The translations under genes were made by a program, and so were the position numbers. Under the pieces are notes generated by a model. It made no database searches and had not been told where the DNA came from. It was given only the letters and a program-made list of their open reading frames with translations. From Francisella salimarina (GTDB lineage Bacteria; Pseudomonadota; Gammaproteobacteria; Francisellales; Francisellaceae): DNA of 64,000 nt. The stretch lies in the NCBI RefSeq assembly GCF_007923265.1, contig NZ_VOJA01000004.1:453819-517818 (forward strand). The letters are read 5' to 3'. Of this stretch, positions 16,742 through 26,521 are shown one piece after another; within the stretch, counting starts at the first letter, position 1, and each line of letters starts with the position of its first letter.

Positions 16742-19050
16742 TGATTGATAAGCAAATCATCATCAATAATATACAAAATGTTTTAAAATCAACGGATCTT
16801 AATATCAAAGATAAATACACAGGTAAAGTTAGAGATATGTACTTTACTGATGATAAAAGTATTTTGATATCAACTGATAGACAGTCAGCTTTTGATAGGT
16901 CGTTAGGGTTTATTCCATTTAAGGGTCAGATTCTTGCTCAATCATCAGTTTGGTGGTTCAAAGAAACTGCTCATATTGTCAAAAATCATTTTATAGCTTC
17001 TCCAGATGCAAATGTCGTAATAGCAAGAAAGGCAAAGGTGTTGCCAATTGAGTTCGTAGTTAGAGGCTATATAACTGGCTCAACTTCGACATCATTGTGG
17101 ACTCATTACAAAAATGGTAGTCGTGACTATTGTGGTAATATTCTCCCAGAGGGTTTGAAAAAGAATCAAAAGCTACCACAAAACATTTTAACACCTACAA
17201 CAAAAGAGCAAGACCATGATAGACCAATTTCTGCTGAAGATATCGTCAAAGAAGGTTGGTTAACTCAAGAGCAATGGGATTTTTCTTCACAAAAAGCCTT
17301 AGAGTTATTTGAATTTGGTCAGCAGAAAGCCTTAGAACATGGCTTGATATTAGCCGATACAAAGTATGAGTTTGGAGTTGATGAAAAGACTGGTGAAATT
17401 ATTCTGATAGATGAGATTCATACTCCTGATAGCTCAAGATTTTGGCTAAAAGATAGCTATGCTGAGAGATTTAAAAATGGTGAAGAGCCAGAAAATATTG
17501 ATAAAGAATTTTTTAGATTATGGTTTGCAAAAAACTGCGATCCATACAATGATGATGTCTTACCTCAAGCGCCGCAAGAGTTGGTTGTAGAGCTATCACA
17601 AAAATACATAACACTTTTTGAGATGATAACTGGTCAAAAGTTTGAAGTACCTGTGGATATCAGAAATATTAGTCAAAGAATTGCAAAAAATGTTGCAAAT
17701 TATTTAAATACGGAGAGTCAAGTGAATATTCTTTTGGTAGGTTCAGGAAGTAGGGAACATGCAATAGCTGAAGCGGTTAAAAGAAGTGCTATTAAGAATA
17801 ACCTTTTTTGCATAAGCACAGCGGTAAATCCCGGTATTGATAGAATAGCTCAGGGATATAAGGTTGGTGATATTTGTAGCTGTGAAGAGGTTCTTGAGTA
17901 TGCAAAAGCAGAGAGTATTGATATAGCTATTATTGGTCCAGAGGCGCCGCTTGAGGTTGGTCTTGCTGATACTCTTAAAGTAAATGGTATAGGTGTGGTT
18001 GGTCCAACTAAGAAGCTTGCTCAACTTGAAACATCAAAAGGTTTCACAAGAGATCTAATCCGTGACTATGATATAGGAGCAAATCCTTTCTTTAGGAAGT
18101 TCTCAACTATGGATGGTGTAGAAGAAACCCTCAAGGAGTATAGAAATCAGTTTGTCATAAAAGCAGATGGTCTAATGGGTGGTAAAGGAGTTCTTGTCTG
18201 GGGAGATCACTTACATACGATGAGCGATGCACTTAAGCATTGTCAGTCATTGATAGACGCAGGTAAGGAATTTGTGATTGAAGAGAAGCTCGTTGGTCAA
18301 GAATTCTCTTTGATATCTTTCACTGATGGAGAGCATTTTATTCATATGCCAGCTGTACAAGATCACAAGCGTGCACATGAAGACGATAAAGGCCCAAATA
18401 CTGGTGGTATGGGTACTTATTCAGATGCTAATCATAGCTTACCATTTTTATCAGACTCTGATATAGCTAGAGCAAAAGAGATAAATGAGAAAGTTGCAAA
18501 AGCCTTGAGTGACAAGTTCGGCGAACCTTATCAGGGTATTCTGTATGGTGGTTTTATGGCTACCAAAGATGACACAAAAGTTATTGAGTATAATGCTAGA
18601 TTTGGCGATCCAGAGGCTATGAATTTGCTAACTTTACTTGAAACAGATTTTGTTGAGATAGTGCAAGCAATAACTAACGGTACTCTTGATAAGGTAAGAG
18701 CTGAATTTAAAAATCAAGCTAGTGTATGTAAATATCTAGTACCATTAGGATATCCAAATCAGTCAGTCAAGAATTTTGAAATAGATATTTCAAAATGTCC
18801 TGATGATGTCGAAATATTCTTAGGAGCTGTAGATTTTAGAGATGGCAAGTTAATTGGTACAGGTTCTAGAGCAATTGCAGTATTAGGTCTAGGTGATACA
18901 ATAGCTGAAGCTGAGCAAAAAGCTGAAAACGCAGTCAAAAACATTTATGGTAAGCTATTTCACCGTCCTGATATAGGTACCAAAGAGCTTATTAATAAGC
19001 GTATTAAGCATATGAATTTATTGCGTGGTAATAAGTATCAGGAGCTATAG
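16741..19050 (+). CDS. purCD: PurC-PurD fusion: SAICAR synthetase / GAR synthetase
   Basis: 769 residues joining two enzymes of purine synthesis. Residues 1-318 are SAICAR synthetase of the longer PurC type (YTGKVRDMY, STDRQSAFDR, VVRGYITGS, LIDEIHTPDSSRFW). From about 326 the ATP-grasp GAR synthetase begins (NILLVGSGSREHAIAEA), with KADGLMGGKGV, PNTGGMGTYSD and EYNARFGDPE. The linker is short and there is no frameshift, so this is a real fusion. It overlaps purM by one base. PurD and PurC act at steps 2 and 8, so the fusion does not channel consecutive reactions. I recall that Francisella genomes annotate purCD. Confidence 0.95.
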   Translation: MIDKQIIINNIQNVLKSTDLNIKDKYTGKVRDMYFTDDKSILISTDRQSAFDRSLGFIPFKGQILAQSSVWWFKETAHIVKNHFIASPDANVVIARKAKVLPIEFVVRGYITGSTSTSLWTHYKNGSRDYCGNILPEGLKKNQKLPQNILTPTTKEQDHDRPISAEDIVKEGWLTQEQWDFSSQKALELFEFGQQKALEHGLILADTKYEFGVDEKTGEIILIDEIHTPDSSRFWLKDSYAERFKNGEEPENIDKEFFRLWFAKNCDPYNDDVLPQAPQELVVELSQKYITLFEMITGQKFEVPVDIRNISQRIAKNVANYLNTESQVNILLVGSGSREHAIAEAVKRSAIKNNLFCISTAVNPGIDRIAQGYKVGDICSCEEVLEYAKAESIDIAIIGPEAPLEVGLADTLKVNGIGVVGPTKKLAQLETSKGFTRDLIRDYDIGANPFFRKFSTMDGVEETLKEYRNQFVIKADGLMGGKGVLVWGDHLHTMSDALKHCQSLIDAGKEFVIEEKLVGQEFSLISFTDGEHFIHMPAVQDHKRAHEDDKGPNTGGMGTYSDANHSLPFLSDSDIARAKEINEKVAKALSDKFGEPYQGILYGGFMATKDDTKVIEYNARFGDPEAMNLLTLLETDFVEIVQAITNGTLDKVRAEFKNQASVCKYLVPLGYPNQSVKNFEIDISKCPDDVEIFLGAVDFRDGKLIGTGSRAIAVLGLGDTIAEAEQKAENAVKNIYGKLFHRPDIGTKELINKRIKHMNLLRGNKYQEL

Positions 19051-19052
19051 AA

Positions 19053-19637
19053 GTGTCTAGGCTAAAACTTGTTGTATTGGGTTCTACGCGTGGGACTAAT
19101 ATGCAGGCTATAATAGATGCTATAGCTGATAGGCAAATAGATGCTGATATAAATTTGGTCATTTCTAATAAGCAAGACTCTTATATTTTACAAAGAGCAA
19201 AAGATCGAAATATAGCTAATAAATTCATAGCTTCAAAAGGTCTATCAAGAGAGGCTTATGATAAGCTTCTTGTCGAAGAAATCCAGAAATATAATCCAGA
19301 TTTGATTTTACTAATTGGTTTTATGCGTATTTTAAGTCCAGTCTTTATAAAGGCTTTTGAGGGTAAAATTCTAAATATTCATCCATCACTATTACCAAAG
19401 CATGCAGGATTAATGGATTTGGCAGTGCATCAGTCAGTTATTGACGCTGGAGATAGTGTATCTGGATGTACTATCCATCAAGTAAGTGAAGAGGTTGATG
19501 GTGGTGATATAGTTTTGCAGTTGAAATGTGATGTAAGAAAAGATGATATTGCTGAAAGCTTAAAAGAAAAAGTACAAGCTCTCGAGAGTAAAGCTTGGAT
19601 AGAAGTTATTAAAAATTGGAAGCAAATAATTCAGTAG
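19053..19637 (+). CDS. purN: phosphoribosylglycinamide formyltransferase
   Basis: Transfers a formyl group from 10-formyl-THF to GAR. 194 residues. Features: VVLGSTRGTNMQAI at the N-terminus (phosphate-binding loop), the catalytic core ILNIHPSLLPKHAG with Asn/His, then SGCTIHQVSEEVDGGDIV with the catalytic Asp. The start is a GTG two bases after the purCD stop. Its TAG stop is directly abutted by a palindromic repeat element, which separates it from purE. Confidence 0.95.
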   Translation: MSRLKLVVLGSTRGTNMQAIIDAIADRQIDADINLVISNKQDSYILQRAKDRNIANKFIASKGLSREAYDKLLVEEIQKYNPDLILLIGFMRILSPVFIKAFEGKILNIHPSLLPKHAGLMDLAVHQSVIDAGDSVSGCTIHQVSEEVDGGDIVLQLKCDVRKDDIAESLKEKVQALESKAWIEVIKNWKQIIQ

Positions 19638-19723
19638 TGTCATTCTACGACTTGATCGTAGAATCTAAGTAAGGTGTTGAGCATCATTATAAATGGATCC
19701 TATGGTCAAGCCATAAGATGACA
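19638..19723. repeat. palindromic intergenic repeat element, copy 2 (86 bp)
   Basis: TGTCATTCTACGACTTGATC at the left end and a near reverse complement ending CATAAGATGACA at the right. It begins on the base after the purN stop and ends just before the purE ribosome site. In the transcript it would fold into a long hairpin between the two genes and could cause termination, processing or mRNA stabilisation. Confidence 0.75.
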
Positions 19724-19741
19724 TATAAGGGAGAAAAAGAG

Positions 19742-20233
19742 ATGAGTATAGATGTTGGTGTAATCATGGGCTCTAAATCTGATTGGAGCACAATGAAAGA
19801 GTGTTGTGATATTTTAGAGAATCTAGGCATTAGCTATGAATGTGAGGTTGTTTCAGCTCATAGAACTCCTGACAAAATGTTTGATTATGCTGAGACAGCC
19901 AAGTCTAGAGGTCTAAAAGTCATAATTGCAGGTGCTGGCGGTGCAGCCCATCTACCTGGTATGGTTGCTGCAAAAACAGACCTGCCAGTCTTAGGTGTAC
20001 CTGTGAAGTCTAGCACATTAAGTGGCAAAGATAGTTTATTATCTATTGTACAAATGCCAGCGGGTATTCCGGTTGCTACTTTTGCAATTGGTGTGGCAGG
20101 GGCTAAAAATGCCGCTCTTTTTGCTGCAAGTATTTTGCAGCTTGTAGACTCTAAAGTAGGTCAAGCTCTTGCTAAGTTTAGAGCAGATCAAACTCAATCA
20201 GTACTAGATAATCCTAATCCGAGGGAACAGTAA
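19742..20233 (+). CDS. purE: N5-CAIR mutase (class I PurE)
   Basis: Moves the carboxyl group of N5-CAIR to give CAIR. 163 residues from the ATG at 19742, which has GGGAG eight bases upstream; the frame open further upstream is repeat-derived. Motifs: [37 protein letters not shown] and [15 protein letters not shown]. The class I assignment fits the adjacent purK, one base downstream. Confidence 0.96.
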   Translation: MSIDVGVIMGSKSDWSTMKECCDILENLGISYECEVVSAHRTPDKMFDYAETAKSRGLKVIIAGAGGAAHLPGMVAAKTDLPVLGVPVKSSTLSGKDSLLSIVQMPAGIPVATFAIGVAGAKNAALFAASILQLVDSKVGQALAKFRADQTQSVLDNPNPREQ

Positions 20234-20234
20234 T

Positions 20235-21332
20235 ATGAAAATAGGTATTATTGGAGCAGGTCAACTTGCAAGGATGCTAAGTATAGCTGGTACGCCTTTA
20301 GGTCTAGAGTTTCACTGTCTTGGTAAAACAGATGATTGCGCCGAAGAGGTTGTAAAAAGTGTAACAGATATTGATTTAGAACAAGTTAATGATGTTGTTG
20401 TATGGGCAAAACAGTTTGATGTGATAACTTTTGAGAATGAAAATATATCTCACGAGCTTATTAAAGCAATTAACCATGAGGTGAATGTATATCCATCTGC
20501 GAAAGCCATTGCTATCTCTCAAGATAGATTATTTGAGAAATCTTTTATGCAAGATCATGGTATAGCTACTGCTAAATTTGTAAATATTGATAGTCTAGAT
20601 AAGCTTGAAAAAGCTGTACTAGATTATGGGCTACCGGCTATAGTCAAAACACGTAGATTTGGCTATGATGGTAAAGGTCAATTTATGCTAAAATCTCAAG
20701 AAGATGTATCAAAAGCTTGGGATGCTCTTAAAGATGCTCCAGATGGTCTTATTTATGAGGCTTTTGTTGATTTTGATTATGAAGTCTCACAAATTTGTAC
20801 CGCTGATATTAAAGGCAATATAGCTTTTTATCCATTGGCTAAAAATACTCATAGACAAGGTATTATAGTTGAGTCAGAAGCGCCTTTTGAAAATCAAGTT
20901 TTAGCTGAAAAAGCACAACAGATAGCTAAAACCTTAGTCAAAGAGTTTGCCTATGTTGGTACTTTAGCTATAGAATTCTTTGTCAAAGGTGATGAGTTAA
21001 TAGTCAATGAGATAGCTCCTAGAGTGCATAATAGTGGACACTGGAGTATTGATGGCTCAATTACTTCACAGTTTGAAAATCATGTTAGAGCTATCGCAGG
21101 TTTGATCTTGGGAGATACAACAAGTCATAAAACTGTGATGTTGAACTGTATTGGTGGTATGCCAGCTACAAAAGATTTAGCAGCACTTGATAGAGTTAAA
21201 ATTCATAGCTATAACAAGGAGCCGCGTAAGGGCAGAAAAGTAGGGCATCTAAATCTTAATTTAAATGATGAAACCGATGCTTATCAGCTATTACAAGCTA
21301 AAAAGCTTATAGAACTTTCTCAAGAGCTTTAA
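20235..21332 (+). CDS. purK: N5-carboxyaminoimidazole ribonucleotide synthase
   Basis: ATP-grasp enzyme that carboxylates AIR to N5-CAIR, the substrate of PurE. 365 residues. It starts [14 protein letters not shown], with [26 protein letters not shown] and [14 protein letters not shown] typical of PurK. Translation starts one base after purE, indicating coupling. The end overlaps the convergent yraN gene by four bases. Confidence 0.96.
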   Translation: MKIGIIGAGQLARMLSIAGTPLGLEFHCLGKTDDCAEEVVKSVTDIDLEQVNDVVVWAKQFDVITFENENISHELIKAINHEVNVYPSAKAIAISQDRLFEKSFMQDHGIATAKFVNIDSLDKLEKAVLDYGLPAIVKTRRFGYDGKGQFMLKSQEDVSKAWDALKDAPDGLIYEAFVDFDYEVSQICTADIKGNIAFYPLAKNTHRQGIIVESEAPFENQVLAEKAQQIAKTLVKEFAYVGTLAIEFFVKGDELIVNEIAPRVHNSGHWSIDGSITSQFENHVRAIAGLILGDTTSHKTVMLNCIGGMPATKDLAALDRVKIHSYNKEPRKGRKVGHLNLNLNDETDAYQLLQAKKLIELSQEL

Positions 21333-21682
21333 TTTAAGATAAAAGCATTTTTTATCCAGTTAATATTTTCTTTGTTAATTGCTATTAAATCAAATCTACA
21401 TTCGTAGTTTTCAAGCTTAGGATTCTTTTGTAAGAAAATATTTGCTGAATTAATAATTTTTTGCTGTTTACTGTAAGTTAGCATTTCTTCTGCTTTAGCA
21501 AATTTTGTTTTGCTACGATATTTTACTTCGATAAATACAAGAGTGTTTTGGTCTAAAGCAATAATATCAATTTCACCATAAGGTAAGGCTTTAAAATTTT
21601 GAGCTAGAATTTCTAGATTTTTAGCTTGCAAGAATTTAGAGGCTTGTTCTTCAGCTTTATTACCTATTTCAATTGCTTTCAT
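21329..21682 (-). CDS. yraN: YraN/UPF0102 family predicted nuclease
   Basis: 117-residue protein of the restriction-endonuclease-like fold. Catalytic-type residues are visible in [12 protein letters not shown] and [10 protein letters not shown] (D...ExK) after the helix [12 protein letters not shown]. The cellular role is unsettled, though relatives lie near DNA uptake and envelope genes. It overlaps the purK end by four bases. Confidence 0.88.
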   Translation of the reverse strand: MKAIEIGNKAEEQASKFLQAKNLEILAQNFKALPYGEIDIIALDQNTLVFIEVKYRSKTKFAKAEEMLTYSKQQKIINSANIFLQKNPKLENYECRFDLIAINKENINWIKNAFILN

Positions 21683-21761
21683 ATTTTATAACTGTGGTAT
21701 ATATTAGGAATAAATGTTGCTGGTAGATTAAAGATCTATAGCCACATTTAGCTTTGTTACT

Positions 21762-23768
21762 TTAATTAATTCCACTATGTCGAAGCAAGGCTTCTTCATT
21801 TGGTTTACGCCCCATAAATGCTACAAAGTTATCCATAGCATCACGTGAAGAGCCCTTTGAAATTATGTTTTCTAACAAGTCATTACCAACTTCATTACTA
21901 AGGATTCCTTCATTTTCAAAACGTGAAAACACATCTGAAGAAAGTATTTCAGCCCATTTGTAGCTATAGTATCCAGCAGCATAGCCTCCAGCAAAAATAT
22001 GCGAAAATCCATTTTGGAATCTATTGTAGCTAGGAGTTTTAAGTAAGCTGACTTTTTCTCTAATGCTATCTAATTCATCTTGAACTTTAGCTACCGTAAT
22101 TAATTTTTTGTAGTGGATATTCATATCAAATATAGCAAACTCAAGCTGTCTAACCATCATTAATGCAGACTGAAAATGTCTCGTGCCTACAAGTTTATCA
22201 ATTTGTTTGTCACTGAGAGCTTTATCATCGCGTGATCCAGATATAAGTGCTAGCCCTTCTTCGCACCAGCAGAAATTCTCCATGAATTGGCTAGGTAATT
22301 CCACAGCGTCCCATTCAACTCCATTGGTTCCAGAAATTGAAGCAACAGTTACACGTGATAAGATATGATGAAGAGCATGACCAAACTCGTGAAATAATGT
22401 TACAACATCATTATGCGTTAGGTTTGCACCATCTTTTGATGGTGGTAAGAAGTTGCAGTTAACATAAGCTACAGGTTTTTGAGCTAAGCCATTCGGCTGG
22501 ATAAACGCTGTGCGTGAGCCATCCATCCATGCGCCACCACGTTTATTATCACGAGCAAAAAAATCACAAATTATACTGCCAATATATTCTCCATCCTTGA
22601 AAAAATCAAAAGTCTGTTGTTCATCTATATATTTTGTATAGCTTGAATTTTCTTTTATTTCTAAGTTATAGATTTTATTAAGTATCTTGAATAGTCCTTC
22701 TAAAACTCTCTCTAATGGGAAATATTCTCTAAGTTCTTCTTCTGTAAAGTCAAATTTAGCTTTTTTGAGTTTTTCAGAATAATATGCTGTATCCCATGGT
22801 TGAAGGCCATCTACAAGCCCAGCATCTTCAGCAAATCTGCGCAATTCATTAATTTCTTTTTTTGCTTGAGGCAATGATTTTTCAAGAAGACTATTAAGTA
22901 GTTCAAGTACTTGGGTTGGTGTTTCTGCCATTTTGGTAAATAGAGAATTCTCTGCATAATTATCAAAACCCAATATTTGCGATTTTTCAGCACGTAGTTT
23001 TAGGATTTTTTCAATATTGTCATCATTATCGAAGTTTTTGTTATCTGCCTCTTTTGATGCCCTAGTACAGTATGCTTTATAGAGTTTCTCACGTAATTTG
23101 CGATTGTTAGCTTGTTGCAATACTGCTAGGTATGTCGGAATATCTATTCCTAATGCATATTTTTCAGAAATATTTTTTTGTTTTGCTTTATTTATTGCTG
23201 ATTCAATAGTATTTTGGGATAGCCCTTTTAGCTCTTTCTCATCATTTGTGGTGTAGAGCCAGTCCATAGTAGCATCTAAGACATTATTCTCAAATTTTGT
23301 AGTTAGTTGAGCTAACTCTTGCGAGATCTCTTGCAATCTTTTTCTTTTTGATTCGTCAAGATTTACGCCTGATTGCTCAAATCCGACAATAGCTTTTTTT
23401 ATAGCTTGTGTTTGTTCAGCATTAAGCTCGTGATTTTGAATTTGTTTATATAAATTGTATAAATCTTTATTTTGTCCAAGCTTGGTATAGTAATCTGTAA
23501 GTTTTGTTACAGCGTATTCGTAGCTCTCGCGTAACTCTTTAGAATTACAAACAGCATTCATGTGAGCAATTGTAGAAAATGCTTGGCTTATTTTCTCATC
23601 ATCTACTTCTAGTTGTAGGAGAGTTTGCCAGCTAGGATTTTGTTCTTGCAGTGCCTTTTGTAGATTGGTTTCAGCATGTTCAAAAAGATAGTCTATTGCT
23701 GGCTTGACTTCATCAGTTTTAAATTCAGCAAGTTTCGGTAAATTAGATTCTTCTAGTATTGAATTCAT
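21762..23768 (-). CDS. prlC: oligopeptidase A, M3 family zinc metallopeptidase
   Basis: Cytosolic zinc endopeptidase that degrades oligopeptides, including cleaved signal peptides. 668 residues. The zinc site TLFHEFGHALHH (HExxH) is near residue 460, with the third ligand in a GVEWDAVELPSQFMENF helix about 25 residues on. The C-terminal substrate loop IFAGGYAAGYYSYKWAEIL is well conserved. Initiates at ATG. Monocistronic by spacing. No lesion is apparent. Confidence 0.94.
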   Translation of the reverse strand: MNSILEESNLPKLAEFKTDEVKPAIDYLFEHAETNLQKALQEQNPSWQTLLQLEVDDEKISQAFSTIAHMNAVCNSKELRESYEYAVTKLTDYYTKLGQNKDLYNLYKQIQNHELNAEQTQAIKKAIVGFEQSGVNLDESKRKRLQEISQELAQLTTKFENNVLDATMDWLYTTNDEKELKGLSQNTIESAINKAKQKNISEKYALGIDIPTYLAVLQQANNRKLREKLYKAYCTRASKEADNKNFDNDDNIEKILKLRAEKSQILGFDNYAENSLFTKMAETPTQVLELLNSLLEKSLPQAKKEINELRRFAEDAGLVDGLQPWDTAYYSEKLKKAKFDFTEEELREYFPLERVLEGLFKILNKIYNLEIKENSSYTKYIDEQQTFDFFKDGEYIGSIICDFFARDNKRGGAWMDGSRTAFIQPNGLAQKPVAYVNCNFLPPSKDGANLTHNDVVTLFHEFGHALHHILSRVTVASISGTNGVEWDAVELPSQFMENFCWCEEGLALISGSRDDKALSDKQIDKLVGTRHFQSALMMVRQLEFAIFDMNIHYKKLITVAKVQDELDSIREKVSLLKTPSYNRFQNGFSHIFAGGYAAGYYSYKWAEILSSDVFSRFENEGILSNEVGNDLLENIISKGSSRDAMDNFVAFMGRKPNEEALLRHSGIN

Positions 23769-23857
23769 GGTAGCCTCAAAATAATGTTTAGATATAATAT
23801 TGATAAGTTATAATTTATATATGTTAGCTATATTATTATAATCAAGGTTTTTTTGCT

Positions 23858-24229
23858 ATGATGACTTTACAAGAAGAAAAAATTCAAGCTCCAGTTTTTT
23901 TTAAAGAATATATAAATGGGCGAACTATTCTTAATATTGGTGAATATGATCAGCCCTTAATTTTATCTTCTACTGAAGTGCTAGAATACCAAGACAAAAT
24001 TATTGATATAAACAGTATTAATAAGAGTCATCTTGATCTTGTGCTATCAACTAGTCCAGAAATTATCATTATTGGAACAGGCAAAAAACAGTTATTACCT
24101 CCAATAGAAATAATTAATGAGTTAGCAAAAGCGGGTAGAAGTGTTGATTTTATGGCGAGTGATACTGCTTGTAAAACATACAATTTGCTTGTTAATGAGA
24201 ATCGTAGTGTTAGCTGTATAATCATTTGA
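23858..24229 (+). CDS. Mth938-like domain protein
   Basis: 123 residues of the Mth938/NDUFAF3 (DUF498) family. The signature is LSTSPEIIIIGTGKKQ followed by a helix INELAKAGRSVDFMASDTACKTYN. Mitochondrial relatives act in complex I assembly and archaeal ones are uncharacterised; the bacterial role is unknown. It starts at the first of two adjacent ATGs and lies upstream of the lipoprotein cluster, with a separate promoter between. Confidence 0.78.
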   Translation: MMTLQEEKIQAPVFFKEYINGRTILNIGEYDQPLILSSTEVLEYQDKIIDINSINKSHLDLVLSTSPEIIIIGTGKKQLLPPIEIINELAKAGRSVDFMASDTACKTYNLLVNENRSVSCIII

Positions 24230-24237
24230 TAAACAGC

Positions 24238-24267
24238 TGTTTATTTGGTGCAAATTAATGTTATAAT
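24238..24267 (+). promoter_or_regulatory. candidate promoter of lpnA
   Basis: TGTTTA, 18 bases, TATAAT (24262-24267), about 40 bases before the ATG with AGGAG ahead of it. The -10 is perfect and the -35 weak. Confidence 0.45.
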
Positions 24268-24305
24268 CGATTTCGAGTGTATAACTTGTAAAAGGAGTAA
24301 TTTGT

Positions 24306-24746
24306 ATGAAAAAAATAATTAAACTTAGTCTATTGTCTTTATCAATCGCCGGTCTTGCTAGTTGTTCGACTGTTGCAGGTGAAAATTCTGCTGCTCAGGA
24401 TCAAGCACTACAAGCTTCAGATGCTACAGCTGTTCAAGATTCTGCTACTAGTACAGCGCCTACAGCTAAGATAAAGTTAAAGAAAACTAACCAAGATGAT
24501 ATCAAAGCTACTATCTACACTACTTACAATAACAATCCTCAAGGAAGTGTAAGATTGCAATGGCAAGCTCCTGAGGGATCTAAGTGTTATGATACTAGTT
24601 TCCCTATCACTAAGTATGCTGAGAAAAATGATAAAACATGGGCAACTGTAGAAATTAAACAGGGTAATAAATATTGTAGCGGTAAATGGACAGCAAATGT
24701 TCTGTTTGATAAGCAAGTAATTGCTACTGATTCAATCACTGTATAG
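24306..24746 (+). CDS. lpnA: Tul4-type 17 kDa outer-membrane lipoprotein
   Basis: 146 residues. Signal peptide MKKIIKLSLLSLSIAGLASC with lipobox LASC, then a low-complexity Ala/Ser/Thr/Gln linker to about residue 57, then a compact beta domain with NNNPQGSVRLQWQAPEGS, CYDTSFPITKYAEKNDKTW and a second cysteine (YCSGKW) likely paired to the first. The domain matches Francisella Tul4/LpnA, an abundant immunodominant TLR2 ligand, almost word for word as I remember it. The linker differs from F. tularensis. AGGAG precedes the ATG. Confidence 0.9.
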   Translation: MKKIIKLSLLSLSIAGLASCSTVAGENSAAQDQALQASDATAVQDSATSTAPTAKIKLKKTNQDDIKATIYTTYNNNPQGSVRLQWQAPEGSKCYDTSFPITKYAEKNDKTWATVEIKQGNKYCSGKWTANVLFDKQVIATDSITV

Positions 24747-24872
24747 TCATTGTAAAAAAACACACTATACTCTTTTCTAGAAAGCCTATTCTTTAAATTA
24801 TAAAATCAGATTATTATTAAATAGCAGTTTTTGCTATACTAATTATTTATAAATAATTAAGGTAGTAGTTTT

Positions 24873-25352
24873 ATGAAAAAGATTTTAATAGTATCAGTAG
24901 CTCTGTCGGCTATATTAAGTCTTAGTTCTTGTGGATCTAGTACTGCAGAGCAAATTCAGCAGCTTCAGCAAACTCAAAAACAATTAAGTGAACAAGCATC
25001 TCAGAATCTTGCTAATATTGATAGTCTACAGACTAAAATAGCTAAATATAGATTGCAAGCTAATGATCTGCAAAAAAAATCAGATAAGTTAGGTAGTGAT
25101 ATTGATGATCTGAAGAAAGCGTATAGTAACTTTAGTGATCCAAATAATGATAGTGCAATAGCAGTTAACAAAGAGCTGGTTCAAAAGACTCTTCAAAAAG
25201 CTAAAATTGATGAAAAAATAAATGAGTATCGAACTCTTGCAAATGGGTATCAATCTCAGATAAATAATCTAAAAGCTACTTCACAAACTCAGGCTAATCA
25301 AGCATCTAAAATATCTCAACAAATAGCGGAACTTAAATCTCATTCAAAATAA
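24873..25352 (+). CDS. coiled-coil lipoprotein
   Basis: 159 residues. Signal peptide with lipobox LSSC (MKKILIVSVALSAILSLSSC). The mature part is almost entirely heptad-like helix rich in Gln, Lys and Leu (IQQLQQTQKQLSEQ, LQTKIAKYRLQANDL). The shape recalls Lpp-like or periplasm-spanning spacer lipoproteins, but there is no C-terminal murein-linking lysine-arginine signature of Lpp. Function unknown. Second of four consecutive lipoprotein genes. Confidence 0.82.
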   Translation: MKKILIVSVALSAILSLSSCGSSTAEQIQQLQQTQKQLSEQASQNLANIDSLQTKIAKYRLQANDLQKKSDKLGSDIDDLKKAYSNFSDPNNDSAIAVNKELVQKTLQKAKIDEKINEYRTLANGYQSQINNLKATSQTQANQASKISQQIAELKSHSK

Positions 25353-25449
25353 TGAAGTATTTTATTATCTTGAGTTGTTAATCTTCTTTACTTAAAGCTT
25401 CTAGCTGATAAAATATATGCTTATGATACTGTAGAGATAGATTTAACTT

Positions 25450-25965
25450 ATGAAGAAAATTATGTCTGTTCTGCTGATATGTGTGATTTCTGTATCAGCT
25501 TTAATGTTAACAAGTTGTGCTGCTGATAGTGAAAAGATGGCAAGTTTGCAAGATAATCAGCAACAGCTAGAGCAACAAACGCAAGTGCTTCAAAAAGAAG
25601 CTCAGGAAGCTGAGCAAAGAGCTGAAAAATATGAAAAATTATCACAAAAATATAAAGGTTTATTAGACCAAAAGGTACAGGAGCTTGATCAGCTTCAAAC
25701 TGAATACTCTAAACTTAGTGAAGAACACAACGAACAAGTAGCAGCTAAAAAACAAGAGATAAAAGACAAGCTCTTAAAATCTGCACAAGATTCGACGGTT
25801 CTTAAGAAGAGATTTAAACGATATACTAAAAAAGCGAGTGTATATAAAGAAAAGTCTTTGAAGCTTGAAGAGCAAGCAAAGCAGACGCAAGATAATCTTG
25901 AGAAAACAACTCAAGAGATAGAGCAACTTAAAGGTCAATCAGTGGTTGAGAATAAAGTAAACTAA
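25450..25965 (+). CDS. coiled-coil lipoprotein (second)
   Basis: 171 residues. Signal peptide with lipobox LTSC (MLTSCAAD). The mature sequence is a long charged coiled coil, with QQQLEQQTQVLQKEAQEAEQ and many Glu/Lys/Gln heptads to the C-terminus. It resembles the preceding gene in architecture more than in residues and may be an old duplicate. No enzymatic motif is seen. It ends two bases before an in-frame GTG upstream of the LpnB-like gene, so co-translation is likely. Confidence 0.8.
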   Translation: MKKIMSVLLICVISVSALMLTSCAADSEKMASLQDNQQQLEQQTQVLQKEAQEAEQRAEKYEKLSQKYKGLLDQKVQELDQLQTEYSKLSEEHNEQVAAKKQEIKDKLLKSAQDSTVLKKRFKRYTKKASVYKEKSLKLEEQAKQTQDNLEKTTQEIEQLKGQSVVENKVN

Positions 25966-25985
25966 AAGTGATAGGTAACAATATA

Positions 25986-26456
25986 ATGAAAAAATTTTTA
26001 CTATTAATATTAATAGCTACAGGATTAGCAAGTTGTAGTACATATAATAACTTTATTGATAAGCTATATAGCTCAGATGATTCAATACAAGTTAATCCAG
26101 ATGATAATCTTGATAATCCTGATCAAGAAGATCGTCAAGATAGCTCTGAAGATAAACCAACAGCTTCTCTAAATATGAGTTATAAGCCTGAATCTCATGA
26201 AATAGAAGCTAAGATTATAACTAATTGGAATGGTGCTCCTCAGGGTACCATCTACTTGACATGGAGAGCTCCTAAAGATACAAACTGTTATAGCACTTCT
26301 TTCCCTATTACTAAATTTAAAGATGCTCAAGACTATACTGTTGATAATCAGAGTGTTCTTAGTGATGATAAAGTTTGTGATGGAGTTTGGACTGCAACTA
26401 TTGTCAATAAATCAGATAACTCAGAATTAGCTAAGTCTTCACTTGAAATTAAGTAA
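25986..26456 (+). CDS. lpnB: LpnB-like lipoprotein (Tul4 paralogue)
   Basis: 156 residues from the ATG at 25986. Signal peptide MKKFLLLILIATGLASC with lipobox LASC, an Asp/Asn/Glu-rich acidic linker, then a domain homologous to LpnA: APQGTIYLTWRAPKDTNC followed by YSTSFPITKFKDA and a second cysteine in DKVCDGVWTATI. The start at 25968 (GTG) would precede the true signal sequence. It is paralogous to lpnA two genes upstream, bracketing the two coiled-coil lipoproteins. Confidence 0.84.
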   Translation: MKKFLLLILIATGLASCSTYNNFIDKLYSSDDSIQVNPDDNLDNPDQEDRQDSSEDKPTASLNMSYKPESHEIEAKIITNWNGAPQGTIYLTWRAPKDTNCYSTSFPITKFKDAQDYTVDNQSVLSDDKVCDGVWTATIVNKSDNSELAKSSLEIK

Positions 26457-26521
26457 TATTTCTAAAAAAATCTAAATTATTATATTTTAATTAACTCAAA
26501 TTTCTAACTCGAGAAGTAACT

